Position numbers and translations under genes: made by a program. This document shows positions 1 through 9,201 of a DNA stretch of 64,000 nt, one piece after another. Source of the DNA: Lachnospiraceae bacterium (GTDB taxonomy: Bacteria; Bacillota; Clostridia; Lachnospirales; Lachnospiraceae). The stretch covers positions 389,854 through 453,853 of the forward strand of contig CABJAM010000006.1 of the NCBI GenBank assembly GCA_902363555.1. Reading direction: 5' to 3'. Positions within the stretch are counted from its first letter, which is position 1; the number at the start of each line of letters is the position of its first letter. The notes under the pieces are model-generated. The model was not told the origin of the DNA. It searched no databases and worked only from the letters and a program-made list of their open reading frames with translations.

Positions 1-2
1 TC

Positions 3-1853
3 GGGCATTTCAACCGTCTTGGCTCAAAGTGTACGGAGCTTGATGCTAATGACAAGCTGCGTATCTTCCATGACTTCTACCGCACAGGCGAGGAAACGGC
101 GTTTTCCTTCGACCTCTCCCAGACCATGCGGAAAGGTCACGACTTCAAGGACTATATCTGCCCCGACTCCTTTGAGTTTGAAAAAGATTATTTCAAGATG
201 GGCAATCGGTACGGGCGTGTGATTTTCCTGCGTGAATATGCCGCCTATATCAAGGACAGCATGGTGGCGGAGCTTTGCGAATTAAACCGTAACATGATGC
301 TCTCCGTGGATGTCGTACCCGTTCCCACGGACGAAGCCGTGCGGGAGGTGGAAAACCGTCTTTTGGGTGTGGAAACCAATATCACCAACTGGCAGAGGAA
401 ACAGAACCAGAACAACAACTTTTCCGCCGTTATCCCTTATGACTTAGAGCAGCAGCGAAAGGAAAGCAAGGAGTTCCTCGACGATTTGACGACCCGTGAC
501 CAGAGGATGATGTTTGCCATCCTCACGATGGTGCATACGGCTGATACCAAAGAGCAGCTCGACAACGACACGGAAGCCCTGCTCACAACAGCAAGAAAGC
601 ATCTCTGCCAGTTTGCCGTGCTGAAATATCAGCAGATGGACGGTCTGAATACCGCCCTGCCGTTCGGCGTGAGGAAGATTGATGCCCTGCGTACCCTCAC
701 CACGGAGAGCCTTGCGGTGTTTATCCCGTTCCGTGTGCAGGAAATCTACCATAAGGACGGTGTGTATTACGGACAGAATGTTATCAGCAAAAATATGATT
801 GTCGCCAACCGCCGCCACCTTTTGAACGGCAATTCCTTTATCCTCGGCGTGTCTGGTGCGGGCAAGTCCTTTACGGCGAAAGAGGAAATGACGAGCATCG
901 TCCTCACCGACCCTAACGCCGATGTGATTATTATAGACCCAGAGCGAGAGTATTCGCCTTTGGTAAAGGCAATGCAGGGCGAGGTCATTCACATTTCTGC
1001 AACAAGCGAAAACCACATCAACGCTATGGATATGAACTCTGATTACGGCGACGGTGCAAACCCCGTCATCTTAAAATCAGAGTTCATTTTGTCTTTGTGC
1101 GAGCAGCTCATCGGCGGGGCAAGCCTTGGGGCAAAGCAGAAATCCATCATAGACCGCTGTACGGCGAGCGTGTACCGCTACTATCAGCAGGGCAACTATA
1201 TGGGGACACCGCCGACCTTGCAGGACTTCCGTGAGGAACTTCTGAAACAGAATGAGCCAGAAGCACAGGAAATCGCTCTTGCCATTGAGCTTTTCACGGA
1301 CGGCTCTCTCAACACCTTTGCCAAGCACACAAATGTGGATACCAAGAGCCGCCTTATCTGCTATGACATTCTGGATTTGGGCAAGCAGTTACAGCCTATC
1401 GGTATGCTTGTGGTGCTTGACAGCATCCTAAACCGCATTACCCAGAACAGGGCAAAAGGCAGGAACACCTTTATTTTCATTGACGAGATTTACCTGCTCT
1501 TTCAGCATGAATACTCGGCAAACTTCCTCTTTACCCTCTGGAAGCGTGTGCGTAAGTACGGGGCGTACTGTACTGGCATTACCCAGAATGTGGACGACCT
1601 GTTACAGAGCCATACGGCAAGGACAATGCTTGCAAACTCCGAGTTTATCATCATGTTAAACCAAGCGTCCACAGACAGGATTGAACTTGCCAAGCTCCTT
1701 AACATCTCCGACTTGCAGATGAGCTATATCACCAATGTGGGTGCAGGTCAGGGGTTACTCAAAGTGGGCAGCTCCCTCGTGCCGTTCGTTAATAAGTTCC
1801 CACGCAATACGGAGCTTTACAAGCTGATGACGACCAAATTTGGGGAGTGTTAA
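3..1853 (+). CDS. VirB4/TraE-like conjugation ATPase (5' partial)
   Basis: This is the motor ATPase of a type IV secretion system that moves ICE DNA between cells; it works at the inner face of the membrane. The reading frame is open from base 3, upstream of the first ATG at 126, so the gene is cut by the window edge and the true start lies to the left. A Walker A motif (GVSGAGKSFTAKEE) is encoded near 845-890 and a Walker B segment (TFIFIDEIYLLF) near 1470-1505, followed by the ITQNVDDLL segment typical of VirB4. It heads a co-directional block with DUF6075, sortase and lysozyme genes, the usual order in Tn1549-like elements. Function is certain at family level; the exact element is inferred. 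Confidence 0.92.
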   Translation, partial: GHFNRLGSKCTELDANDKLRIFHDFYRTGEETAFSFDLSQTMRKGHDFKDYICPDSFEFEKDYFKMGNRYGRVIFLREYAAYIKDSMVAELCELNRNMMLSVDVVPVPTDEAVREVENRLLGVETNITNWQRKQNQNNNFSAVIPYDLEQQRKESKEFLDDLTTRDQRMMFAILTMVHTADTKEQLDNDTEALLTTARKHLCQFAVLKYQQMDGLNTALPFGVRKIDALRTLTTESLAVFIPFRVQEIYHKDGVYYGQNVISKNMIVANRRHLLNGNSFILGVSGAGKSFTAKEEMTSIVLTDPNADVIIIDPEREYSPLVKAMQGEVIHISATSENHINAMDMNSDYGDGANPVILKSEFILSLCEQLIGGASLGAKQKSIIDRCTASVYRYYQQGNYMGTPPTLQDFREELLKQNEPEAQEIALAIELFTDGSLNTFAKHTNVDTKSRLICYDILDLGKQLQPIGMLVVLDSILNRITQNRAKGRNTFIFIDEIYLLFQHEYSANFLFTLWKRVRKYGAYCTGITQNVDDLLQSHTARTMLANSEFIIMLNQASTDRIELAKLLNISDLQMSYITNVGAGQGLLKVGSSLVPFVNKFPRNTELYKLMTTKFGEC

Positions 1854-1869
1854 GAATGGAGGGATTTTT

Positions 1870-2274
1870 ATGTCAGAGATAAGGTTTCGTAATAAAGCCC
1901 ACCGTGATTTCTTTCTGGAAAATATGATGAAATGCAGGGTAAACGACTGCTACCACAGGGCGTTTTTCTATGTGATGGGGATTGCGGAGGAAACAAGGAA
2001 CAACATCAATGCCATGTTTGATTTTAAGACGGACTGCATTGAGCCAGAGGGGATGCACGGCGGATGGCAGACAAGCGGCACGGTCAAGGTCTGCCACCTT
2101 GCTTTTAACCTCTGGAACGGTTACGCAGAGGACGGGCGTGAGAGGTATTTCACCCCAGAGGAATTGTTCTGCTGCGAATTTGCCCCCTACTTTATGGAGG
2201 GCATCAAGGTGAGGTATCCCGAATATTGCAGGGATTTACCCACACCCAAGCAGCACACCGATAATGTAAGGTAA
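1870..2274 (+). CDS. DUF6075-type ICE protein
   Basis: A 134-residue soluble protein between the VirB4 and sortase genes. I chose ATG 1870, which has a GGAGGG site 7 bases upstream; an in-frame ATG at 1840 lies inside the end of virB4 and has no ribosome site. The sequence (MSEIRFRNKAHRDFFLEN, a CRVNDCYHRAFFYVMG segment, and an FTPEELFCCEFAPYFMEGI segment near the C-terminus) matches what I remember of the DUF6075 family, which is common in Firmicute conjugative elements. No membrane segment or catalytic motif is visible. Its role is unknown; position suggests a transfer accessory or replication-associated function. Confidence 0.8.
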   Translation: MSEIRFRNKAHRDFFLENMMKCRVNDCYHRAFFYVMGIAEETRNNINAMFDFKTDCIEPEGMHGGWQTSGTVKVCHLAFNLWNGYAEDGRERYFTPEELFCCEFAPYFMEGIKVRYPEYCRDLPTPKQHTDNVR

Positions 2275-2298
2275 ACCAAGAAAGGAAAAGAAAAGCCT

Positions 2299-3084
2299 AT
2301 GAAAGAATATCTGAAAAAATATCAGTCTGTTATCTGCATCGTTGCCGCCGTCTGCCTTTTAGGTGCGGCGGCTTTTTGCGGCTGGCATATCTGCCGCCAT
2401 TATGCACAGGTGGATGAGCAGACCGAAGCCTTTGCGGAGATTGCCGAGGTCGTGGAGAACGCCCCTGCGGAGGAAGAAACGCCAGAGGATACGCCCGTCA
2501 GCGAGGGCGAGGACATTCTGGCAAAATATAAGGAACTGTATTTGCAGAATGAGGATATGGCAGGTTGGATTTCCATTGACGGAACGACCATCAATTACCC
2601 TGTCATGCAGACGAAGAACAACCCGAATTTCTATCTGAAGCACAACTTTGAAAAGGAATACAGCGATTTGGGAGTGCCGTATATCCAAGAGGACTGCGAC
2701 CTTGCCACAAGCGACAATCTGATTATTTACGGACACCACATCAAAGGTCAAAAGATGTTTGGGGCGTTGGAGGATTACAAATCCGAGAGCTTTTATGAAA
2801 AGCACAAGACCATCCAGTTTGACACTCTCACGGAGCAGGCGGAATATGAAATCATCGCCGTGTTTAAGACCGTGGCGTATAGTGCGGAGGGCTACCGCTA
2901 TTATGATTTTGTGGATGCGGAGAATGAGGAAGAATTTAACGCCTATGTCGGGAAGTGTAAGGAACTTGCATTGTATGATACGGGCGTGACCGCCGAGTAC
3001 GGCGACAGGCTCATTACCCTCTCCACCTGCGAATACTCCGCACAGAACGGCAGGCTTGTCGTGGTGGCGAAAAAGGTAAATTGA
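2299..3084 (+). CDS. srtB: Class B sortase
   Basis: A membrane-anchored cysteine transpeptidase of 261 residues. The N-terminal hydrophobic helix (about residues 10-31) anchors it with the catalytic domain outside. The catalytic histidine is in the LIIYGHHIKG segment, the cysteine in LITLSTCEYS (about residue 243) and the arginine in NGRLVVVAK; the family needs all three. Sortase B enzymes attach surface proteins or pilin-like factors to the wall. Here the gene lies 24 bases after the DUF6075 gene and just before a cell-wall hydrolase, which fits a role in building or anchoring the mating channel. No substrate with a sorting signal was seen in the window, so the substrate is unknown. Confidence 0.92.
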   Translation: MKEYLKKYQSVICIVAAVCLLGAAAFCGWHICRHYAQVDEQTEAFAEIAEVVENAPAEEETPEDTPVSEGEDILAKYKELYLQNEDMAGWISIDGTTINYPVMQTKNNPNFYLKHNFEKEYSDLGVPYIQEDCDLATSDNLIIYGHHIKGQKMFGALEDYKSESFYEKHKTIQFDTLTEQAEYEIIAVFKTVAYSAEGYRYYDFVDAENEEEFNAYVGKCKELALYDTGVTAEYGDRLITLSTCEYSAQNGRLVVVAKKVN

Positions 3085-3119
3085 AATGACCGCAAATCCT
3101 CTGGGAAAGGAGGTTTTGC

Positions 3120-4904
3120 ATGGCTGATATAAAGACCAGAGATGCGGTCAAGGGTACAATAAAGACCATAGACAAAGCCGCCATAGCCAGTGAGCGTATG
3201 AAATCCGCTTATGCCAAAACAAAGGACAAGGCGGAACAGGGATATTATGCGGAGGAAAACTCTGCCACCGAGTATGCGGCAGATAAAATCTCCCATACCG
3301 CAGACCGTGTAAAGGACGAGGGCATCCACCAATTCAATAAGCAGGGGCAGAAATCCGTCCAGACCACGAAAGAAAATATCATCAAGGCAAAGGATAAAGT
3401 TGCCGAGTTTAAGACCAAACGGGCGGTGAAAGCCGCTGAGCAGAAAAAAGCACAGGCTGCTGCAGAACGGAACGGCTCACAGATCCGCCACGGAACTGTG
3501 AGCCGTTCTCCTGCCCCCGATGCTCCCGCAAATGGGAAAAGCCAGTTGATAAAGACCCGTCAGCAGGGGAAAAAGACCATCAAGACCACCGCCAAAAATG
3601 CGGAAAAGACCGTGAAATCTACGGCAAAAGGCACGGTCAAGGCAGCGGAAAAAGGCGTAAAGACCGCACAGGCAACCTCTAAGACGGCGATTAAGACCAC
3701 CGAGCAGACCGTCAAGGCGGCACAGAAAACGGCGAAAGCGTCTGCCAAAGCCGCCCAGAAAGCGGCACAGGCAGCGAAAGCCACCGCAAAGGCGACAGTC
3801 GAAGCGACAAAAGCGACAGTCAAGGCTACCATTGCCGCAGTCAAGGCGATTATCGCAGGCACAAAGGCATTGGTTTCCGCCCTAATCGCAGGTGGCTGGA
3901 TTGCCGTCGTGATTATCTTGATTGTTGTCCTGCTCGGATGTGCCGTGTCTTTGTTTGGGGGTGGAAGCGAAAGCACTTCCTATACCCCCGTCAGTGCGGA
4001 GGTGGAAGCCTACACGCCGTTGATACAGAAGTATGCGAAGCAGTACGGCATCCCCGAATATGTGGAGCTTATCAAGGCGGTGATGATGCAGGAAAGCGGC
4101 GGGCGTGGGCTTGACCCCATGCAGGCGGCGGAGGGCAGCTTTAACACAAGGTATCCCCATGAGCCGAACGGGATACAAGACCCAGAGTATTCCATCCAAT
4201 GCGGCGTGCAGGAGCTGAAAGCCGCCCTTATCTCTGCCGGGGTGGAAAACCCGATTGACATGGAGCGTATCAAGCTTGCCTTGCAGGGCTATAACTTCGG
4301 CAACGGGTATATCTCATGGGCGAAAACCAACTACGGCGGTTATTCCTACGCCAATGCGGTAGAATTTTCCACCATGCAGGCACAGCGGTTAGGGTGGGAA
4401 AAGTACGGCGACACACAGTACCCCGCCCATGTGTTACGCTATTATCCGTATGGACGGGCGTTCACAAGCGGCGGCAACCAAGCCATTGTAGAAGTCGCTT
4501 TGACGCAGCTCGGCAATGAGGGCGGTCAGCCTTATTGGAGTTGGTACGGCTTTGATGGGCGTGTGGAATGGTGTGCCTGCTTCGTGTCGTGGTGTGCCGA
4601 CCAGTGCGGCTATCTGGAAAGCGGCATTGTGCCGAAATTCTCCCTCTGTTCGGACGGTGTGGATTGGTTTAATGGAAACGGGCAATGGCAGGGAAAGGAT
4701 TATGAGCCGAAAGCAGGCGACATTATCTTTTTCGACTGGAGCAACGACGGGCAGGACGGAGACGCTGACCATGTGGGTATCGTGGAGAAATGTGAAAACG
4801 GCGTTGTTTATACCGTGGAGGGCAACTCTGGTGATGCCTGCCGACAGAACAGTTATCCCATAGGGTATTATGAAATCCTCGGCTATGGCTGTCCGAGCTA
4901 TTAG
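3120..4904 (+). CDS. Bifunctional lysozyme-like/CHAP cell-wall hydrolase
   Basis: A 594-residue membrane protein that opens peptidoglycan for the conjugation channel, equivalent in role to CwlT (Orf14) of Tn916. Residues 1-255 are a long Lys/Ala/Thr-rich region with repeated TAKAT/TVKA units, probably a charged cytoplasmic coil. A transmembrane helix lies near 257-279. A lysozyme/SLT-like domain follows (about 295-450), with the glutamate in MMQESGGRG. The C-terminal CHAP amidase/endopeptidase domain has the cysteine in WCACFVSWCADQ and the histidine in DADHVGIVEK. The Ala/Lys repeats make the opposite strand open, creating spurious antisense frames. The start ATG 3120 follows an AAAGGAGG site. 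Confidence 0.9.
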   Translation: MADIKTRDAVKGTIKTIDKAAIASERMKSAYAKTKDKAEQGYYAEENSATEYAADKISHTADRVKDEGIHQFNKQGQKSVQTTKENIIKAKDKVAEFKTKRAVKAAEQKKAQAAAERNGSQIRHGTVSRSPAPDAPANGKSQLIKTRQQGKKTIKTTAKNAEKTVKSTAKGTVKAAEKGVKTAQATSKTAIKTTEQTVKAAQKTAKASAKAAQKAAQAAKATAKATVEATKATVKATIAAVKAIIAGTKALVSALIAGGWIAVVIILIVVLLGCAVSLFGGGSESTSYTPVSAEVEAYTPLIQKYAKQYGIPEYVELIKAVMMQESGGRGLDPMQAAEGSFNTRYPHEPNGIQDPEYSIQCGVQELKAALISAGVENPIDMERIKLALQGYNFGNGYISWAKTNYGGYSYANAVEFSTMQAQRLGWEKYGDTQYPAHVLRYYPYGRAFTSGGNQAIVEVALTQLGNEGGQPYWSWYGFDGRVEWCACFVSWCADQCGYLESGIVPKFSLCSDGVDWFNGNGQWQGKDYEPKAGDIIFFDWSNDGQDGDADHVGIVEKCENGVVYTVEGNSGDACRQNSYPIGYYEILGYGCPSY

Positions 4905-4921
4905 AAAAAGGGCGAAAGAAA

Positions 4922-4948
4922 ACCAGAGGTTTATTCCTCTGGCTCTTT
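4922..4948. terminator. Convergent-gene terminator
   Basis: Perfect 7-bp stem (CCAGAGG/CCTCTGG) with a 6-base loop followed by CTCTTTT on the plus strand. It lies between the end of the lysozyme gene and the end of the convergent XRE pseudogene, so it closes the conjugation block. Confidence 0.75.
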
Positions 4949-5290
4949 TGCCTTACATAGTCCGTTTACGGTTGCTTCTATGACGGAAAGCTCTTTATCG
5001 TCCAATCTGTTGAGCTGTGCGTCTAAGCGTCTGCGGACAGAACTTTTTTCGACTTCCTTATTTGGGAATATGTACTCGTCAACAGACACATCAAACATTG
5101 TCACAAGCTGAATGAATAACTCCAGACTTGGATATTGCCCCTCATTTTCGATTGCCTGCAAATGTCATGGGTCATAGTCAACAATACGGGCAAGCTGCTC
5201 TCTGGTCATACCTTGAGATGTTCTCGCTTTCTTAATTGCCTGTCCTATTGGCGTAAAATCGAAGTCAAAATGATTGTTCCTTTCGTCCAT
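4931..5290 (-). pseudogene. XRE-family HTH regulator broken by an internal stop
   Basis: On the minus strand an ATG at 5290 with a good GGTGGTGAG site opens a frame of 119 codons that reads as an XRE/Cro-type helix-turn-helix regulator (FTPIGQAIKKARTSQGMTRE, then LQAIENEGQYPSLELF). Codon 42 is TGA (bases 5167-5165), where relatives usually carry arginine before HLQAIENEG, so a single CGA-to-TGA change explains it. The downstream part (MFDVSVDEYIFPNKEV and a C-terminal helix) is intact. A TTG just after the stop could restart translation, but it would lose the first helices of the DNA-binding fold. The regulator probably once controlled the neighbouring cargo. A sequencing error cannot be excluded. 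Confidence 0.8.
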
Positions 5291-5422
5291 AAGCTCACCA
5301 CCTATTCTCTGAAAATCTTACTCTTATATTTTACAGAGATGTGGGTTCTGATTAAACGCTGCGAAATCTCTTGATATAGGAGATTTAATATCTGCTTATG
5401 AGCGATAAAAATTCATATATAA

Positions 5423-5461
5423 AGCCGATGCACCTACAAAAGTACATCGGCTCTGTTTTTA
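5423..5461 (-). terminator. Terminator after the two-component operon
   Basis: An 8-bp perfect stem, AGCCGATG/CATCGGCT, lies at 5423-5430 and 5445-5452, directly after the stop codon of the minus-strand histidine kinase. On the minus strand it runs into TTTATATA; on the plus strand it runs into five Ts, so it may act both ways. Confidence 0.65.
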
Positions 5462-6856
5462 TGCCAGTATTGGTAATGTGAGTTTCACTGAGAAGCCACC
5501 ATAGGAGCTGTGTTCAATATCGGTTCTTCCACCATGTGCGGATACAATCTGCTTTACGATAAGCAACCCTAAACCATGTCGTTGCTCGGTTGTGTTCTCG
5601 TCGCAAAGCATATAATGAGGTGTTTTGTTGAGCTTTTCTATTAACTCATCTGTTGCTCCAACACCATCATCAGAAACTATTATAGTACAACAATCATCAT
5701 CAACCGTAACGCCAATATAGATTTTGCAGCCTTGTTCATTATGATTGATACTGTTTTGAATGAGATTACTGACCGCCCGTTTTAATAAATCCTTATCAGC
5801 GTTTACAGGACATACAGTTAGGACTTCATCTGTTTGCCATTCAATTGGATATTTATCCTCAATATCCATATTGATAAAATCAACAACGACTTGGCGAACA
5901 ATAGCAATCAGATTTTGCTTTGCAGGATTTATCGGCTGCATATTGTACTCTAACTTAGAAGCGAGATTAAGGTCATTGATTAAATTCTGCATACGCTTAC
6001 TTTGTTTTACAATAACTTCCGCCTTATGGCGTTCTTCGTCAGTCAAATTTGTATCATCTTTTAGTTGACCTGCATAGCCCATAACCATAGACAGAGGAGT
6101 TCTAATGTCGTGCGAAACTCCTGCAATCCAGTTTGCTCTGGCAGTTTCCTTTTTCCTTAACTGTTGCCGCTGTTCCTGCAATATATTAGAAGTCCGATTG
6201 ATATTGGCAGAAATATCAGAAAGCAGACCTTTTTCTGGAATATGAACAGGCTCTCCGATGGATAAATCTTGTATGCCTTTTGTAATCGGTTTTACAGGTT
6301 TTAAGAATTTCATATTTGCTATCACATAAATCAGCAGGATAACCGCAATATTGACAGCTAAAACAATAAAAACGATTTGTGGTAAGTGGGCAAAAAAGTT
6401 ATAGTTCCAACTCGCCCTTGTATGTTTCCAAAAGCTGTCTTTAGGATAGCCAAGAACAACAATGCCATTTTCTGTTTCGCCTGTGTAAGTAGGATACCCA
6501 TCGAGATACCCGACAGATAAATCAGCTATATCAGACAATGAGTAATTGGCAGGTATTGTATCAGGAACATTTTCTGTTTTCCACACGATTTGCAGGGTAT
6601 CGTTATCAACAACAAATGCCCATATATTTTGTTTTTTTAATTGCGTGGAAATATCTTCCTGCAATGTATATCCGCTTTCGGATATTTGAAACGCCTTGCC
6701 TGTCTGTATTGCCACATTATATGGCGAGTCAGTAACAGATGGCGATTGCCAAGCCATAAGGAACGCTAATATAGCAAAATTAGCAAATACCAACAGCACG
6801 AAGCTCAACAAAAGAATACCCGTAAAACGCCGTATGAGTTTAGGTAAATTGTTCAT
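5459..6856 (-). CDS. VanS/CprK-like sensor histidine kinase
   Basis: A 465-residue membrane kinase that autophosphorylates and passes phosphate to the regulator encoded just upstream. Start ATG 6856 follows GGAGGG with good spacing and overlaps the stop of the regulator gene by 1-2 bases; a longer TTG start at 6874 is less likely. The order is: transmembrane helix (about 10-32), an extracellular sensor domain of about 120 residues, a second helix (IVFIVLAVNIAVILLIYVIA), a HAMP-like linker, an H-box (GVSHDIRTPLSMV), an N-box (NLIQNSINHN), and ATP-lid motifs (DDGVGA, HGLGLLIVKQIV). Pairing with a divergent lantibiotic-immunity type transporter suggests it senses a peptide antibiotic at the cell envelope; the ligand is inferred. 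Confidence 0.92.
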   Translation of the reverse strand: MNNLPKLIRRFTGILLLSFVLLVFANFAILAFLMAWQSPSVTDSPYNVAIQTGKAFQISESGYTLQEDISTQLKKQNIWAFVVDNDTLQIVWKTENVPDTIPANYSLSDIADLSVGYLDGYPTYTGETENGIVVLGYPKDSFWKHTRASWNYNFFAHLPQIVFIVLAVNIAVILLIYVIANMKFLKPVKPITKGIQDLSIGEPVHIPEKGLLSDISANINRTSNILQEQRQQLRKKETARANWIAGVSHDIRTPLSMVMGYAGQLKDDTNLTDEERHKAEVIVKQSKRMQNLINDLNLASKLEYNMQPINPAKQNLIAIVRQVVVDFINMDIEDKYPIEWQTDEVLTVCPVNADKDLLKRAVSNLIQNSINHNEQGCKIYIGVTVDDDCCTIIVSDDGVGATDELIEKLNKTPHYMLCDENTTEQRHGLGLLIVKQIVSAHGGRTDIEHSSYGGFSVKLTLPILA

Positions 6857-6857
6857 G

Positions 6858-7556
6858 TTATCTGCCCTCCACAATCAGTTTGTATCCCAATCCTTTTATT
6901 GTTACCAATGAAACAGGTTGTGAGGGATTTAACTCTATTTTCTCTCTGATACGGCGGATATGTGCCATTAAAGAATTTTCATATCCGAATGGATTATCCC
7001 CCCATGCAGCTTCGCATAAGGTATCAATCGTTACAATTCGTCCTGCATTGCGGTATAAGGCAGATAACAAATCATGCTCTTTTGCGGTCAATGGAATATG
7101 CTCTCCGTTTTTTATTACTTCGGCTCGTGAAAAGTCAATTTGGCTTCCATGAAGTTTAACAAGCGGATTTTCATCTTTGTAACTTCTTCTTAAAATTGCT
7201 CTAATGCGGAATAGCAGTTCCTTTGGTAAAAATGGTTTTACAACATAATCGTCTGCCCCAAGACCGAACCCCTTGAACTTATCATCATCTTCGCCGCAGG
7301 CAGTTAAAAATAGTACTGGATATTCACCTTTTAATTTTTCCATTAAAGAGAAGCCATCGCCGTCTGGAAGCATTACGTCAAGAATAGCAAGCTCTGGTTG
7401 AAAACTATCTGCCAAATCAAGAGCCTCTTTTACTGTTTTGGCAGTTGCTATTTGGCAAAAGCCTGCTTCTCCTAAAATTGATACAACCATATCTAAAAGC
7501 TCCTGTTCATCATCGACAAGCAGTATGCGTTTACTCAACAAATAATCGTTGTTCAT
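6858..7556 (-). CDS. OmpR/VanR-family response regulator
   Basis: A 232-residue regulator with an N-terminal receiver (KRILLVDDEQELLDMV, phospho-acceptor aspartate in LAILDVMLPDGDG, lysine in YVVKPFLPKELL) and a C-terminal winged helix (LTAKEHDLLSALYRN, ENSLMAHIRRIREKIE). The start is ATG 7556, preceded by AAGGAGG with 6-base spacing; the frame stays open further upstream to 7781, but that part is non-coding leader. It is transcribed away from the ABC transporter operon at 7701 and cotranslated with the histidine kinase. By family it should bind direct repeats in the shared upstream region (see 7624-7642) and activate the transporter when phosphorylated. Confidence 0.93.
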   Translation of the reverse strand: MNNDYLLSKRILLVDDEQELLDMVVSILGEAGFCQIATAKTVKEALDLADSFQPELAILDVMLPDGDGFSLMEKLKGEYPVLFLTACGEDDDKFKGFGLGADDYVVKPFLPKELLFRIRAILRRSYKDENPLVKLHGSQIDFSRAEVIKNGEHIPLTAKEHDLLSALYRNAGRIVTIDTLCEAAWGDNPFGYENSLMAHIRRIREKIELNPSQPVSLVTIKGLGYKLIVEGR

Positions 7557-7580
7557 AAGACAACCTCCTTTGCAATTTAC

Positions 7581-7642
7581 ATTATACCATAAAGCTATGA
7601 ACTTTTTTAGCCCAGCAGAAAAAGTAAGGTAAATGTAAGGTA
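7581..7642. promoter_or_regulatory. Divergent promoter with candidate regulator-binding direct repeats
   Basis: The gap between the two divergent operons holds a perfect minus-strand -10 box (TATAAT, 7586-7581) for the two-component genes but no good -35. Upstream of it are two copies of GTAAGGTA at 7624-7631 and 7635-7642, spaced 11 bp, one helical turn. This is the usual geometry for an OmpR-family dimer and fits activator-dependent transcription. The assignment to the neighbouring regulator is inferred. Confidence 0.6.
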
Positions 7643-7700
7643 GAGAGAAGGTTGCCACAAGGTCGGTGCTGTACCATAAGGACAGAAAGGAGATGTTGCT

Positions 7701-8468
7701 ATGAACAACTATATTATCAAAACAGAGCAGCTGACAAAAAAGTACAAATCTTTTGTTGCTGTCAATGATGTTTCGCTGCATATTCGGAAAGGGAGTATTT
7801 ATGGCTTCTTAGGTCCGAACGGTGCAGGAAAATCCACTACAATGAAAATGCTTTTAGGGCTTACTGCCCCGACAAAAGGCAGCTTTGAAATTGACGGTAA
7901 ACAGTTCCCGAATGACCGTCTTTCTATCTTGAAAGAAGTTGGTTCTTTCATTGAGTCGCCGTCCTTTTACGCAAACTTAACAGGCAGAGAAAACTTGGAT
8001 ATTATAAGGCGTATTTTGGGATTGCCCCAAAGTGCTGTTGAGGACGCATTAGAATTGGTAGGTCTTTCAGAGTTTGGAAACCGCCTTGCAAAAAAATACT
8101 CATTGGGTATGAAGCAGAGATTAGGACTGGCAGGTGCGTTGCTTGGCAGACCTCCTATTTTGATTTTGGATGAGCCGACAAATGGACTTGACCCGTCTGG
8201 CATACATGAAATCCGAAATCTGATTAAATCGTTGCCTAATCTCTATGATTGTACCGTTCTTATTTCCTCTCATATGCTGTCTGAAATTGAGCTGATGGCA
8301 GACGATATAGGAATACTCAATCATGGGCGTTTGCTTTTTGAAGGCAGTCTGGATAGCTTGCGTCAAAATGCAATACAGTCTGGATTTGCTGCTGATAATC
8401 TGGAAGATATGTTCCTAACTATGGTTGATAAGGATAATGCAGGCAGGAAGCAGAGGGCGATATTATGA
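7701..8468 (+). CDS. Lantibiotic-immunity type ABC transporter ATPase (LanF/BcrA-like)
   Basis: A 255-residue nucleotide-binding subunit that powers export or removal of a peptide antibiotic from the membrane. Motifs in order: Walker A GPNGAGKST (about residues 39-47), signature YSLGMKQRLGLAG, Walker B PILILDEPTNGLDP, and the H-loop histidine in LISSHMLSEIE. Length and the C-terminal region match the BcrA/LanF/CprA group. The start follows AAAGGAG. It heads a run of five genes plus a possible small one; the next stop and start overlap by four bases (8465/8468), implying translational coupling. No precursor peptide or modification enzyme is present, so this is resistance rather than biosynthesis. 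Confidence 0.92.
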   Translation: MNNYIIKTEQLTKKYKSFVAVNDVSLHIRKGSIYGFLGPNGAGKSTTMKMLLGLTAPTKGSFEIDGKQFPNDRLSILKEVGSFIESPSFYANLTGRENLDIIRRILGLPQSAVEDALELVGLSEFGNRLAKKYSLGMKQRLGLAGALLGRPPILILDEPTNGLDPSGIHEIRNLIKSLPNLYDCTVLISSHMLSEIELMADDIGILNHGRLLFEGSLDSLRQNAIQSGFAADNLEDMFLTMVDKDNAGRKQRAIL

Positions 8469-9190
8469 GGGCGTTATCTATTGAGTTGCGGAAAGAAAAA
8501 AGAACAGGCGTTATCCCGTTAATGCTTGCGGTTGGAGTTTTGGGTGCGGCATACGCACTTGTAAACTTTATTGTACGGAAAGATACGCTGCTTAATTTGC
8601 CGTTAGCTCCTATGGATGTTCTTCTTACGCAGGTTTATGGCATGATTATGGTATTAAATATGTTTGGCATTATCGTTGCTTCCTGTATCATTTATAACAT
8701 GGAATTTAAGGGAAGTGCCGTGAAAAAGATGTATATGCTGCCAATGAGTGTTCCCGCTATGTATTTTTGTAAGTTTTTAATTTTGACAGTCATGCTTTTA
8801 CTTGCCATAGGCTTGCAGCACTTAGCTCTTGCTAAAATTGGAATGACAGATTTGCCAGAGGGAACATTTGAACTTGGAACGCTGCTGTCTTTTGCAGGAT
8901 ATTCTTTTACTACATCAATGCCCGTATTAGCTTTTATGCTTTTCGTATCCTCTCGATTTGAAAATATGTGGATACCTCTTGGCATTGGAGTGGCAGGCTT
9001 TTTAAGTGGAATGGCGTTAGCGACATCAAATATAAAATGGTTATGCGTCCATCCGTTTGTAGTTATGCTGAAGCCTGCCGTTGCGACGAACGCACAGCCA
9101 GATATGACTATTGTAATAATTGCATTGATTGAAACAGCCGTCTTGCTTTTTGCAGGATTATGGACAGCAAAAAATCTGCGTTATGAATAG
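8465..9190 (+). CDS. Lantibiotic-immunity ABC permease (LanE-like)
   Basis: A 241-residue integral membrane protein with about six hydrophobic helices, an N-terminal basic stretch (MRALSIELRKEKR) as in ABC-2 permeases, and the IVASCIIYNMEFKGSA segment typical of MutE/EpiE/CprB permeases. Its ATG overlaps the end of the ATPase gene (ATGA). It should form the membrane channel as a heterodimer with the next gene product. Specific substrate cannot be read from the sequence. Confidence 0.88.
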   Translation: MRALSIELRKEKRTGVIPLMLAVGVLGAAYALVNFIVRKDTLLNLPLAPMDVLLTQVYGMIMVLNMFGIIVASCIIYNMEFKGSAVKKMYMLPMSVPAMYFCKFLILTVMLLLAIGLQHLALAKIGMTDLPEGTFELGTLLSFAGYSFTTSMPVLAFMLFVSSRFENMWIPLGIGVAGFLSGMALATSNIKWLCVHPFVVMLKPAVATNAQPDMTIVIIALIETAVLLFAGLWTAKNLRYE

Positions 9191-9201
9191 GAGGTGCCGA
9201 T

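Noticed and set aside
3560..3976. Minus-strand frame opposite the lysozyme/CHAP gene
   Set aside because: Mirror of the Ala/Lys repeat region; no supporting signals.
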